In this document: positions 1 to 7,160 of the stretch, in pieces | How positions within the stretch are numbered: the stretch's first letter is position 1 | How the letters are laid out: each line of letters begins with the position of its first letter | DNA from: Hirschia sp. | GTDB lineage: Bacteria; Pseudomonadota; Alphaproteobacteria; Caulobacterales; Hyphomonadaceae | Assembly: GCA_002709235.1 (NCBI GenBank) | Contig: PAQI01000021.1 | Span: 1-64,000, forward strand | Length of the DNA: 64,000 nucleotides | Direction: 5' to 3' | Notes under the pieces: generated by a model | Databases searched by the model: none | What the model was told of the DNA's origin: nothing | What the model saw: only the letters and a program-made list of their open reading frames with translations | Program-made: the position numbers and the translations under genes

Positions 1-262
1 CTGGCGCGGCCGGGGCTGGCTTGGTTGTGGTAGGTGGGGGCGCTTCTGTCTCGGATCTGGCCTTTTCGGTTGCGGCTTGGGGCGCAGGTGCTGGTGATGA
101 GGTGGTGACGCTTGCGCTGACAAGCTGAACCGCAATACGGCCGCCCTCGATCAATTCGGAACGATCATGTGTTCCTGATGGGATTGCGTGCATCAGCCCG
201 ACATGCGTGGCGATGGCGGCCGCGCCGCATATGCTGGTTTTCAAAAGGGTGGACCGTTTCAT
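1..262 (-). CDS. tonB: TonB energy transducer, N-terminal part (cut by window edge)
   Basis: The reading frame starts at an ATG at 262 that overlaps the upstream exbD stop as ATGA, and it runs off the window edge. The visible residues are a basic start, a hydrophobic stretch (about residues 8-27) suited to a membrane anchor, then a region rich in Pro, Ala, Thr and Glu (for example EAPPPTTTKPAPAAPA). That is the layout of TonB proteins, which span the periplasm and pass proton-motive energy from ExbB/ExbD to outer-membrane receptors. Its place after exbB and two exbD genes supports the call. The C-terminal receptor-contacting domain lies outside the window. Confidence 0.75.
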   Translation of the reverse strand, partial: MKRSTLLKTSICGAAAIATHVGLMHAIPSGTHDRSELIEGGRIAVQLVSASVTTSSPAPAPQAATEKARSETEAPPPTTTKPAPAAP

Positions 263-642
263 GAGGACATTGTCTCCGTCACGATTGTGATGTTCTGGAC
301 GCCGTGGGTTTGCAGGTTCTGAATGATCAAGATCAGCTTGTGGGCAGGCAGGTCTCGGTCTGGGGCGAGGCGTGCGATCGGTGAGGTCTGGTCGAGAGTG
401 GACAGATAGGCATCGATCGAGGGCAGGCGTTCGCCAGCAAGGGACAGCGCGCCGCTTTGCGAGATCGACAGGGCATCAGGGGATGTGCAGCATTCCAGAC
501 TGGAAGTCTGGACGAATTCCAGCGACGGATCAGGCGGGCCGGACAGCGTGCCGGCGACCATGAAGAAGATCAGGATCAGGAACACGATATTGATCAGGGC
601 GGTTGTCGGTTCGAGTTTGGAGCTCTTTCTGGCGCGCTTCAT
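259..642 (-). CDS. exbD: ExbD/TolR-family protein with Asn in place of the membrane Asp
   Basis: This 127-residue protein has the ExbD layout: a short basic N-terminus, one membrane segment (about residues 14-36) and a periplasmic domain. ExbD normally carries a membrane aspartate (LIDV in E. coli) that is protonated during energy coupling. Here the same place reads ALINIVF, with Asn18, so the usual proton carrier is missing. The start overlaps the stop of the preceding exbD paralogue by four bases (ATGA) and its own stop overlaps the tonB start, so the three are probably translationally coupled. It may act as a structural partner of the other ExbD rather than as a proton carrier. Confidence 0.85.
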   Translation of the reverse strand: MKRARKSSKLEPTTALINIVFLILIFFMVAGTLSGPPDPSLEFVQTSSLECCTSPDALSISQSGALSLAGERLPSIDAYLSTLDQTSPIARLAPDRDLPAHKLILIIQNLQTHGVQNITIVTETMSS

Positions 643-1016
643 GGCGGCGTCTCCAGTTGGATCTGTGCGTCTGGAATGGAGTTCAAGCGGGTCAGGATGT
701 CCGTCAGCCTCTGTGTGGTGACGGGCGCGGTTACGCTGACGGAGATGATCGGGGGTGCGTGCGCTTGTAGTCTTGAGGACAGCTGAGACTCCGAGAGCGG
801 AAGGTCATCAAGGAAAACCTGTCTCGGTTCGACGCGAAGCCTGAGAGCGTTGGGTGCGGAAGTGGATGCTGCACCGCCTGAGCTGGCGGCAATCTCGAAT
901 TCGGCATGTTTGGAAAAGGTCGATGCCAGCATGAAAAACAGCAGCAAAAGGAAGATCACATCGATGAGCGAGGTGATGGAGGCCGGTCTGCTTTTGCGGA
1001 TACGCCTAAGCGACAT
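639..1016 (-). CDS. exbD: ExbD/TolR-family biopolymer transport protein
   Basis: This 125-residue protein has a basic N-terminus, one membrane helix (about residues 14-34) containing SLIDVIFLLLLFF with the conserved Asp18 expected of a working ExbD, and a periplasmic domain. ExbD forms the inner-membrane motor with ExbB and energises TonB. It begins inside the end of exbB (11-base overlap) and ends in an ATGA overlap with the second exbD. It is the canonical member of the two paralogues here. TolR is an alternative name for the family, but linkage to a TonB-dependent receptor and tonB favours ExbD. Confidence 0.9.
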   Translation of the reverse strand: MSLRRIRKSRPASITSLIDVIFLLLLFFMLASTFSKHAEFEIAASSGGAASTSAPNALRLRVEPRQVFLDDLPLSESQLSSRLQAHAPPIISVSVTAPVTTQRLTDILTRLNSIPDAQIQLETPP

Positions 1017-1677
1017 GGAAGGCGGGCTCCTTCGCCTGCGCTGCCATGTCTGACTCTGTGGGTGTCAGAATGGTTGCGAATGCGGTTTCAGCGAGGGTGC
1101 GCTCAGCATCCATGCGGGCTTCGAACCATGACAGGGCGATAGAGGCGGGCATGGCGACTGCCAGTCCGGCGGCGGTTGTGAGCAGGGCGACCCAGATGCC
1201 GCCTGCCAAGACCGAGGGGTCAACCTGTGAACCTGCGCCCTGGAGTGCCTGAAAGGCTTCGATCATGCCGATGACGGTGCCGAACAGGCCAAGCAGAGGG
1301 GCAAGCTGGGCGATGATGTCGAGCGTGCGCAGGCCACGTTCCAGTGATGCGAATTTCTGCTCGGCTTCAGCTTCCAGCCTTTGCCTCGCGCCGGACAGGT
1401 CTTTCAGCTCGGTACCAAGGCGGAGGATGGGCGCAAGATAATGACGCGATTTGACCAGCGTGGACTGTGCAGCCTCCCGATCACCTGAATCCCATTGGGC
1501 GATGGCGCGGCGAATATCCTGATGCCTTCCGACCCGGGCACCATGGTGTCGCCAGAGCTGATAGAGGCCTATGGTCAGCGCGAAGATCGAAACGGCCAGA
1601 AGAATGGCAATGACCGGCCCGCCCATTTCGACGAGGTGTGTGATTGGAAAGAAGATCGATTGGATCGCGGACATCAT
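1006..1677 (-). CDS. exbB: ExbB/TolQ-family proton channel subunit
   Basis: This 223-residue inner-membrane protein has an N-terminal hydrophobic segment (about 18-38), a cytoplasmic middle part and two C-terminal membrane segments with the family pattern APLLGLFGTVIGMIEAFQ and a following Gly/Ala-rich helix. These features match the MotA/TolQ/ExbB proton channel family. An AGGA ribosome site lies about five bases before the paired ATG ATG start. It follows the TonB-dependent receptor after about 100 bases that hold a strong hairpin, and it leads the exbB-exbD-exbD-tonB run, so it probably powers that receptor. Confidence 0.9.
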   Translation of the reverse strand: MMSAIQSIFFPITHLVEMGGPVIAILLAVSIFALTIGLYQLWRHHGARVGRHQDIRRAIAQWDSGDREAAQSTLVKSRHYLAPILRLGTELKDLSGARQRLEAEAEQKFASLERGLRTLDIIAQLAPLLGLFGTVIGMIEAFQALQGAGSQVDPSVLAGGIWVALLTTAAGLAVAMPASIALSWFEARMDAERTLAETAFATILTPTESDMAAQAKEPAFHVA

Positions 1678-1730
1678 GACATTCCTGTTTTGCAGGCGGC
1701 GTGTAGGGGGCTGGCGGCATCAAATGCGGA

Positions 1731-1761
1731 AGACACCGCGCCCTGATGGAGCGCGGTGTCT
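1731..1761 (-). terminator. Hairpin between TonB receptor gene and exbB
   Basis: An 11-bp perfect inverted repeat (1731-1741 with 1751-1761) encloses a nine-base loop just after the receptor stop codon. No strong U-run follows in the direction of transcription. It may be a partial terminator or an RNA-stabilising hairpin that gives the receptor more transcript than the downstream exbB-exbD-exbD-tonB genes. Confidence 0.55.
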
Positions 1762-1775
1762 CAGCGTGCGTGCGA

Positions 1776-3770
1776 TCAGAAGGTTCGCGCGACTGTCAGT
1801 TTGACATTGCGGCCCGGAGCCGTGCGGGTGGCGAGCGCTGGCGTATAGGTGTGGTCCAGCACATTCTCGATGCCCAACCGGAAGGATGTGCCTTCCAGTA
1901 TGCCGTCCTGTGGTGTCAGGTTGGCGCGCATGTTCAGCGTGACATAGCCCGTATCCGTCTGGCCGTTCAGGGTGCGATCATCGGCAGCGAGCACTTCACT
2001 GCTCAGATCGATCAGATCGCTGAAGCGCTTGCCCAATGTGAAGCGCAGGCTGTCGGCTGGCAGGTTGCGCCAATCGGATTCCAGACCGTCGCCATCCAGT
2101 TCGTCACCCTCGACGAGATTGGCGTTGAGGTCGACGTAAAGGCCCGATTGCATGGCATAGGAGCTTTCGATCTCCAGACCTGACAATTCGATCTTGCTGA
2201 CACCGGAATAGGAGGTCACATCATCAAGATCGGTCTGGTAGACATTTACCTTGAGTGAAAAGGCATCATTCGCCGCAAACAGATCGTGCTGGCTGTAGGA
2301 GCTCCCCAGTTCGAACGTGTCGCCGATTTCGGGTTGTTCCATATAGGTCGGGTTGCTGAGGTCATCGATGATCGGCAGGCTTTCGGTGTGCGCGTAGCTG
2401 CCGAACAGGGCAAAGCCGGACTGGAATTCATAGCGCAGGGAGGCACCGCCCATGAGCGCATCATTGTCATAGCTTTGCGGATAGGCCCCATTGCCTTCGA
2501 TCTCGGAGGTTTCGAAGCGCAGTGCCGGTGAGAAGGTCCAGCCATCGGCAAATTCGATCTGGTCGACGACAAACAGGGCAAAGCGCGTGTCGGTGCCGCC
2601 GGGAGCGGAGCTGGCCTCCAGACGCTCTTTTTCGATGACTTCCACGCCTGTGCGCAATTCATGGCTGAAAGGGCCGGTGTCGAGCAATGCCGTGTTCTTG
2701 ACGGTCAGCTTTGTGGTTTCATATTGCTGATCTGCACTCACGACCGCGAATCCACCAGGAGGCGCGAAGGGAGAGCTGCCCTCGACATATTCTTGATCGA
2801 TCTCCTGATTGGCGTAGGAAACAATCGCATCCAGATCGATGAAATCGCTCACCGGATTGAAATTATAGGCCAGCGATGTCGTTTGCGAGACGACATCACG
2901 GTCAACATTTCCGAAGGCCCCGCTGGTTGTGCCGAAGCTGTCATAGGGCACATCACGATCGCTGGTTTCGGAATTGGTGTAGCTGGCGGTCAGTCTGTGA
3001 TCACCAGCAGCATAGCGCGCCTTCAGCAGAAAGGATGGCAATTCGAATGCGCTGTTGGGAATGTCGTTTCCGGAACCATCCTCCTGATCGGTCTGTTGGC
3101 GCCATGAGAAATTGCCGAGCAGCTCGAAGTTTTCCGTGGGCTGGATCGCAAGCGTGCTGGAGGAATTGAAGCCGTCCCGATTGGTGGACGCGCCCAGTGT
3201 CTGGCGGAAGGCAAAGCCGGGCTCGCCGCCGGTCATGTCGGAGGCGTCGATGGTTTCCAGCTTGACGACACCGCCCACAATGCCGGAGCCATATTCGAAA
3301 CTGCCGACCGTTCCGCGGATCACTTCCACATTCTTGTAGAGGGACGGGTCGGTATAAAGTTGTGTACCGATGCGGTAGAGCTCTTCAGAGCCGACGCTGG
3401 CATTGTCGACGAGAATGGCGACCTTCTGGTCTGTGCCGTAAGTGCCATTGGCACCGAAGCCGCGTATATTGATGCCGGAGCCGGTCGGGGTGGACCCGTT
3501 GACCAGATTGACGCCGGGCACTGAATCTATGAGTTCGGCAATGGTGCCAGCCTGGCGGTCGTCTGCTTCTTCCTGATCAATAATGGTCAAGGCTGTTGCG
3601 GTATCGGTCTGAACTTCGCGCTTGCTTTCGCCGAGCGTCAATGTCCCCAGAAATTCAGTATCATCCGAAGGCGTATTGTCCTGAGCGAAGGCCGCAGGCT
3701 GTACGGCAAGCGCCAGAAGCAGCGCTGATGCGCTTTTCAAGGCGGCTTTCCCATAAATCGTGTTGGTCAT
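1776..3770 (-). CDS. TonB-dependent outer-membrane receptor, probably iron or haem
   Basis: This 664-residue protein starts at the ATG at 3770, preceded by AAGGGGATGAG. That start gives a clean signal peptide ending near QPAAFAQ, whereas an in-frame extension to 3881 would put 37 unrelated residues before it. A plug domain follows (about 45-170, with NIRGFG and VEVIRGT motifs), then a long beta-barrel ending in aromatic phenylalanine (VARTF). Barrel sequence and length resemble haem/haemoglobin-type receptors, but I cannot fix the substrate. Two Fur-like boxes upstream and exbB-exbD-exbD-tonB downstream support an iron-related role. The two parts are separated by a hairpin at 1731-1761. Confidence 0.85.
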   Translation of the reverse strand: MTNTIYGKAALKSASALLLALAVQPAAFAQDNTPSDDTEFLGTLTLGESKREVQTDTATALTIIDQEEADDRQAGTIAELIDSVPGVNLVNGSTPTGSGINIRGFGANGTYGTDQKVAILVDNASVGSEELYRIGTQLYTDPSLYKNVEVIRGTVGSFEYGSGIVGGVVKLETIDASDMTGGEPGFAFRQTLGASTNRDGFNSSSTLAIQPTENFELLGNFSWRQQTDQEDGSGNDIPNSAFELPSFLLKARYAAGDHRLTASYTNSETSDRDVPYDSFGTTSGAFGNVDRDVVSQTTSLAYNFNPVSDFIDLDAIVSYANQEIDQEYVEGSSPFAPPGGFAVVSADQQYETTKLTVKNTALLDTGPFSHELRTGVEVIEKERLEASSAPGGTDTRFALFVVDQIEFADGWTFSPALRFETSEIEGNGAYPQSYDNDALMGGASLRYEFQSGFALFGSYAHTESLPIIDDLSNPTYMEQPEIGDTFELGSSYSQHDLFAANDAFSLKVNVYQTDLDDVTSYSGVSKIELSGLEIESSYAMQSGLYVDLNANLVEGDELDGDGLESDWRNLPADSLRFTLGKRFSDLIDLSSEVLAADDRTLNGQTDTGYVTLNMRANLTPQDGILEGTSFRLGIENVLDHTYTPALATRTAPGRNVKLTVARTF

Positions 3771-3796
3771 CTCATCCCCTTCTAAATAACATAGCA

Positions 3797-3815
3797 AATG
3801 CGAGTCATTCGCAAA
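3797..3815 (-). promoter_or_regulatory. Fur/Irr-like iron box 1
   Basis: The sequence contains TGCGA-GTCAT-TCGCA, a perfect 5-bp inverted repeat with a five-base centre, 29 bases before the receptor start. Alphaproteobacterial Fur-type sites often take such a TGC-rich palindromic form. Iron control of the TonB-dependent receptor is the likely role; the exact regulator is inference. Confidence 0.45.
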
Positions 3816-3847
3816 ACATAGCTCTGTCATAGCGGCGGGGTTTTGTA

Positions 3848-3867
3848 ATTGCAACTCATTATCAATT
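3848..3867 (-). promoter_or_regulatory. Fur-like iron box 2
   Basis: Read on the minus strand this is AATTGATAATGAGTTGCAA, which contains the GATAATGA half of the classical Fur box and a TGCAA end like that of the first box. It lies about 80 bases upstream of the receptor start, 33 bases from box 1, so the two could bind regulator co-operatively. Confidence 0.4.
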
Positions 3868-3881
3868 AGAATCTTTATCAC

Positions 3882-4270
3882 ATGAGTGGTGGGGACGGGA
3901 TGCGCAACAGGCTGAGGTCTGGAATGGAGCGCTACCTAGCGCGCATTGCGCCCGGCTGAAGTGGTTCCGGGTGGCGGATCGGGAGGTTCGTGCGGGAAAA
4001 TGGCGGAGGAGGGCGCTGTCATGTCCTGATCCGACCGCTGATGGTCTTGATCGTCCTCAGCTTGCAGATCAGGCATCGCGGCATGCGGATAGAAGGAGGA
4101 GCCGGCTCTCATTTGCCGCGACAATCGGACAATTGGCTGCCTAACTATGGAGCAGGCACGTTTACGTGTGCGTGAAGTTTGTGCGGAAACGCCCCAAATG
4201 GGCGAATGGGCGCGGAATATTCAATTCCTATATTGCGAACCCAGACCGGTCGGCGCATTCCAACAGCACA
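3882..4270. other. Divergent intergenic region between iron receptor and nitrate operon
   Basis: No convincing gene is seen in this stretch. A 62-codon frame on the minus strand (3936-4124) lacks family resemblance. Small features are a direct repeat ATGGGCG-A-ATGGGCG (4198-4212) and a TATATT hexamer at 4229-4234 that could be a -10 element for the nitrate operon, though I see no matching -35. The promoter driving the leader at 4271-4389 should lie here. Confidence 0.4.
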
Positions 4271-4389
4271 CGCGGTGATGAAGCCGCGATCATTTCGACG
4301 TCCGGCGTAGGACGCAGCAAATAGTAGTGATCACCTGCATTCATTCAGGTCGGTTGCTTTGCATTAAACCTATGCCGACCCGTGTTTTT
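4271..4389 (+). promoter_or_regulatory. Candidate NasT (ANTAR) attenuator leader of the nitrate operon
   Basis: Two neighbouring short hairpins each have a six-base loop: 4271-4288 (CGCGGT / GCCGCG, loop GATGAA, closed by a U-G pair) and 4299-4314 (CGTCC / GGACG, loop GGCGTA). They are followed by a terminator-like stem at 4348-4380 (GGTCGG / CCGACC) and a run of five T at 4385-4389, 36 bases before nrtA. A further stem (4333-4350, ACCTG / CAGGT) shares its 3' arm with the terminator, so the two exclude each other. Known ANTAR targets have paired hexaloop hairpins near a terminator, with A at loop position 1 and G at position 4. Both loops here have G at 4 but G, not A, at 1. Confidence 0.5.
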
Positions 4390-4425
4390 CATGTCTGAAG
4401 CGGGTCCCCTTGAGGGAAAATCGAA

Positions 4426-5919
4426 ATGGTCACCGCGACTAAATTTTGTTTATACACATCCATTCTGAGCCAGACGCGCCGCACATTGTCCATGGGGGCA
4501 GCAGCAGCCTGCGCCCTGTTGATAAGTGCCTGTGGTGGTGGCGAATCATCGTCGACCACGAGCGAACAGGACAGTGCGGCCAAATCTGCCGCCGAAGCTG
4601 AAATTGCAATTCCTACGCTGGACCTGGAAAAAACCGACCTGACCTTTGGCTTCATCAAGCTGACGGACATGGCTCCGCTCGCCATTGCCTATGAGAAGGG
4701 CTTTTTCGAAGATGAGGGGCTGTATGTAACGCTGGAGCCGCAGGCGAACTGGAAAGTCCTGCTGGACCGCGTGATTGATGGCGAACTTGATGGTGCGCAC
4801 ATGCTGGCTGGACAGCCGCTTGCTGCCACAATCGGATTTGGTACCGAAGCCCACATCATCACACCATTCTCGATGGATCTGAACGGTAATGGCATCACTG
4901 TTTCCAATGATGTCTGGGCCGAGATGAAGCCCAATATTCCGGTCATGGATGATGGACGTCCGGTTCACCCGATTTCCGCATCGGCTCTCAAGCCAGTCGT
5001 TGACCGTTTCAAATCCGAGGGCAAGCCCTTCAACATGGGCATGGTTTTTCCCGTGTCCACGCACAATTACGAGCTGAGATACTGGCTCGCAGCGGGTGGA
5101 ATACACCCTGGGTTCTACTCACCCGATGATGTCTCCGGTCAGATTGGCGCGGATGCATTCCTCTCGGTGACGCCACCACCACAAATGCCCGCAACCCTCG
5201 AAGCCGGTACGATCTATGGCTATTGCGTGGGCGAGCCATGGAACCAGCAGGCTGTGTTCAAGGGTGTCGGCGTTCCGGTAATCACCGACTACGAGATCTG
5301 GAAGGACAATCCGGAGAAGGTATTCGGTATTTCTGCTGGTTTTGCAGACGAAAACCCGAACACGACACTGGCCCTGACCAAAGCGCTCATCCGTGCAGCC
5401 ATCTGGCTTGACGAAAATGACAATGCCAACCGTCCGGAGGCTGTCGAAATCCTCTCGCGTTCCGAATATGTGGGGGCCGATGAAGAGGTTATAGCCAACT
5501 CCATGACGGGTACGTTCGAATATGAGAAAGGCGACAAGCGCGCCGTTCCCGACTTCAACGTGTTCTTCCGCTACAACGCGACCTACCCCTTCTATTCAGA
5601 CGCTGTCTGGTACCTGTCGCAGATGCGCCGCTGGGGCCAGATCTCAGAGCCGAAGTCTGATGAGTGGTACGATGAGACTGCAAAAAAGGTCTACAAACCA
5701 GAGATCTACATAAAAGCAGCACGCATGCTGGTCGATGACGGTCTCGCAAATGAAGCCGACTTCCCATGGGACAGTGACGGTTACAAGGCACCGACCCCGG
5801 CCGAGGACTTCATCGACGGCGTACCGTTCGATGGCAAGCAGCCCAACGCCTATCTGGAAAGCATGGTTATCGGCCTGAAAGGCACGCAGACCATCCAGGG
5901 TTCAGAGATTGTCGACTAG
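4426..5919 (+). CDS. nrtA: Nitrate ABC transporter substrate-binding lipoprotein
   Basis: This 497-residue protein is of the NrtA/CmpA family and binds nitrate or nitrite outside the inner membrane for import by NrtB and the NrtC-type ATPase. The N-terminus has a signal sequence with lipobox (LISAC, Cys near residue 36) followed by a Gly/Ser-rich linker, so it is probably membrane-anchored. The mature part begins [21 protein letters not shown], as in NrtA, and includes the [11 protein letters not shown] motif also found in the NasS protein at 16091-17341. GAGGG lies nine bases before the ATG. It is the first gene of the nitrate operon, behind the candidate attenuator. Confidence 0.92.
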   Translation: MVTATKFCLYTSILSQTRRTLSMGAAAACALLISACGGGESSSTTSEQDSAAKSAAEAEIAIPTLDLEKTDLTFGFIKLTDMAPLAIAYEKGFFEDEGLYVTLEPQANWKVLLDRVIDGELDGAHMLAGQPLAATIGFGTEAHIITPFSMDLNGNGITVSNDVWAEMKPNIPVMDDGRPVHPISASALKPVVDRFKSEGKPFNMGMVFPVSTHNYELRYWLAAGGIHPGFYSPDDVSGQIGADAFLSVTPPPQMPATLEAGTIYGYCVGEPWNQQAVFKGVGVPVITDYEIWKDNPEKVFGISAGFADENPNTTLALTKALIRAAIWLDENDNANRPEAVEILSRSEYVGADEEVIANSMTGTFEYEKGDKRAVPDFNVFFRYNATYPFYSDAVWYLSQMRRWGQISEPKSDEWYDETAKKVYKPEIYIKAARMLVDDGLANEADFPWDSDGYKAPTPAEDFIDGVPFDGKQPNAYLESMVIGLKGTQTIQGSEIVD

Positions 5920-5940
5920 TCGAGTCCCTCTCACTCGCTA

Positions 5941-5989
5941 GGCGACCGGGCGGGAAGCCCAAACCGATGCACCGCTTCCCGCCTTCGCC
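5941..5989 (+). terminator. Long hairpin between nrtA and nrtB
   Basis: GCGGGAAGC (5950-5958) pairs with GCTTCCCGC (5974-5982), and GGCGA / TCGCC extend the base after a small mismatch. No U-run follows. Such hairpins after binding-protein genes often protect the upstream message and lower expression of the permease and ATPase genes, which would give more NrtA than transporter. Confidence 0.5.
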
Positions 5990-6024
5990 TGAGATTACGT
6001 GTTTAACTCAAACGGATATTCACA

Positions 6025-7143
6025 ATGAGCACCGCACAAGCCAAACCGGCCTCAACAAGCGTACCACCATCTGACGCCGACACTGTCGCCATTGCTGCTG
6101 CCAAGGAAGCGCGCCGTGCAAAGGTGTTCTCGACGATCACGCGGATTTCGAAATTTCTCGATGCGATCGGCCTGTCCTGGATCACGCCCATCCTGATGAT
6201 GCTGGCGGGCGACAACCCCAAGGTTCAGGGCCGCGCATTGTGGGAACGACTGGGCATTCCTGTCCTTGCCGTTCTCGTGTTCCTGTTTGCCTGGGGCCAG
6301 CTGGCGCCACAGGTAAAGACCTCTCTGGGTGCCATTCCCGGACCGTCGCAGGTCTGGGAGCAGGCCAAGGTCCTGCATGCGGATCATGTCGCAGAGACCA
6401 GGAAGGCGGATGCTTTCTACGCCCGTCAGGATGCGCGCAATGACGCACTGGTGGCCGCAGGTCGCGGTGATGAGGTGCGCGAGCGCGACTACACCGGCAA
6501 GCAGACCTATTACCAGCAGATCTGGACCAGTCTGAAGACCGTCTTTTTCGGCTTCATGATCGGCACGATCATCGCTGCGCCATTGGGGATCATCTGTGGC
6601 ATGTCGCCGACGATGAATGCGGCCTTCAACCCGCTCATACAGATTTTCAAACCCGTCTCGCCGCTGGCCTGGTTGCCGATTGTGACAATGGTTGTGTCTG
6701 CGACCATGGCCAGTGACGGGGGGATGTCCAAGAGCTTTGTGACTTCCGCGATCACCGTGACGCTGTGTTCGCTCTGGCCAACCCTGATCAATACAGCCGT
6801 TGGTGTGGCCTCGATCGACAAGGATCTCGTCAATGTCGGCAAGGTGTTGAAACTGGACGCCTGGACCAAGGTGACAAAGCTCGTCCTGCCATCGGCCCTG
6901 CCGCTGATCTTTACCGGCATGCGCCTCTCGCTGGGTGTGGGCTGGATGGTGCTGATTGCCGCTGAAATGCTGGCGCAGAACCCTGGTCTTGGAAAGTTTG
7001 TCTGGGATGAATTCCAGAACGGATCATCCAACTCTCTGGCCAAGATCATGGTTGCGGTCCTGACCATCGGCATCATCGGTTTCATTCTCGACCGGTTCAT
7101 GGCTGCGCTTCAGACCATGTTCACCTTCTCCACCAACCGCTGA
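6025..7143 (+). CDS. nrtB: Nitrate ABC transporter permease
   Basis: This 372-residue inner-membrane protein has the binding-protein-dependent permease fold of the NrtB/SsuC/TauC group. Hydrophobic segments occur near residues 74-92, 172-195, 215-232, 240-260 and 340-362. The part between the first segment and the core contains a charged extension (about 115-165) typical of NrtB compared with shorter relatives. The cytoplasmic loop that contacts the ATPase lies around WPTLINTAVGVASIDKDLVN. It would form the membrane channel for nitrate or nitrite supplied by NrtA. The next gene starts 17 bases on. Confidence 0.92.
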   Translation: MSTAQAKPASTSVPPSDADTVAIAAAKEARRAKVFSTITRISKFLDAIGLSWITPILMMLAGDNPKVQGRALWERLGIPVLAVLVFLFAWGQLAPQVKTSLGAIPGPSQVWEQAKVLHADHVAETRKADAFYARQDARNDALVAAGRGDEVRERDYTGKQTYYQQIWTSLKTVFFGFMIGTIIAAPLGIICGMSPTMNAAFNPLIQIFKPVSPLAWLPIVTMVVSATMASDGGMSKSFVTSAITVTLCSLWPTLINTAVGVASIDKDLVNVGKVLKLDAWTKVTKLVLPSALPLIFTGMRLSLGVGWMVLIAAEMLAQNPGLGKFVWDEFQNGSSNSLAKIMVAVLTIGIIGFILDRFMAALQTMFTFSTNR

Positions 7144-7160
7144 TTTTCGGGAGCATCCAG

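Noticed and set aside
3936-4124. 62-codon minus-strand frame in the receptor-nrtA gap
   Set aside because: No family resemblance, low-complexity Pro-rich end and no clear ribosome site.
4140-4425. Possible sigma-54 promoter before nrtA
   Set aside because: GG and GC pairs occur (near 4154 and 4348), but the spacing is 11-12 bases, not the required 10, so I do not call it.
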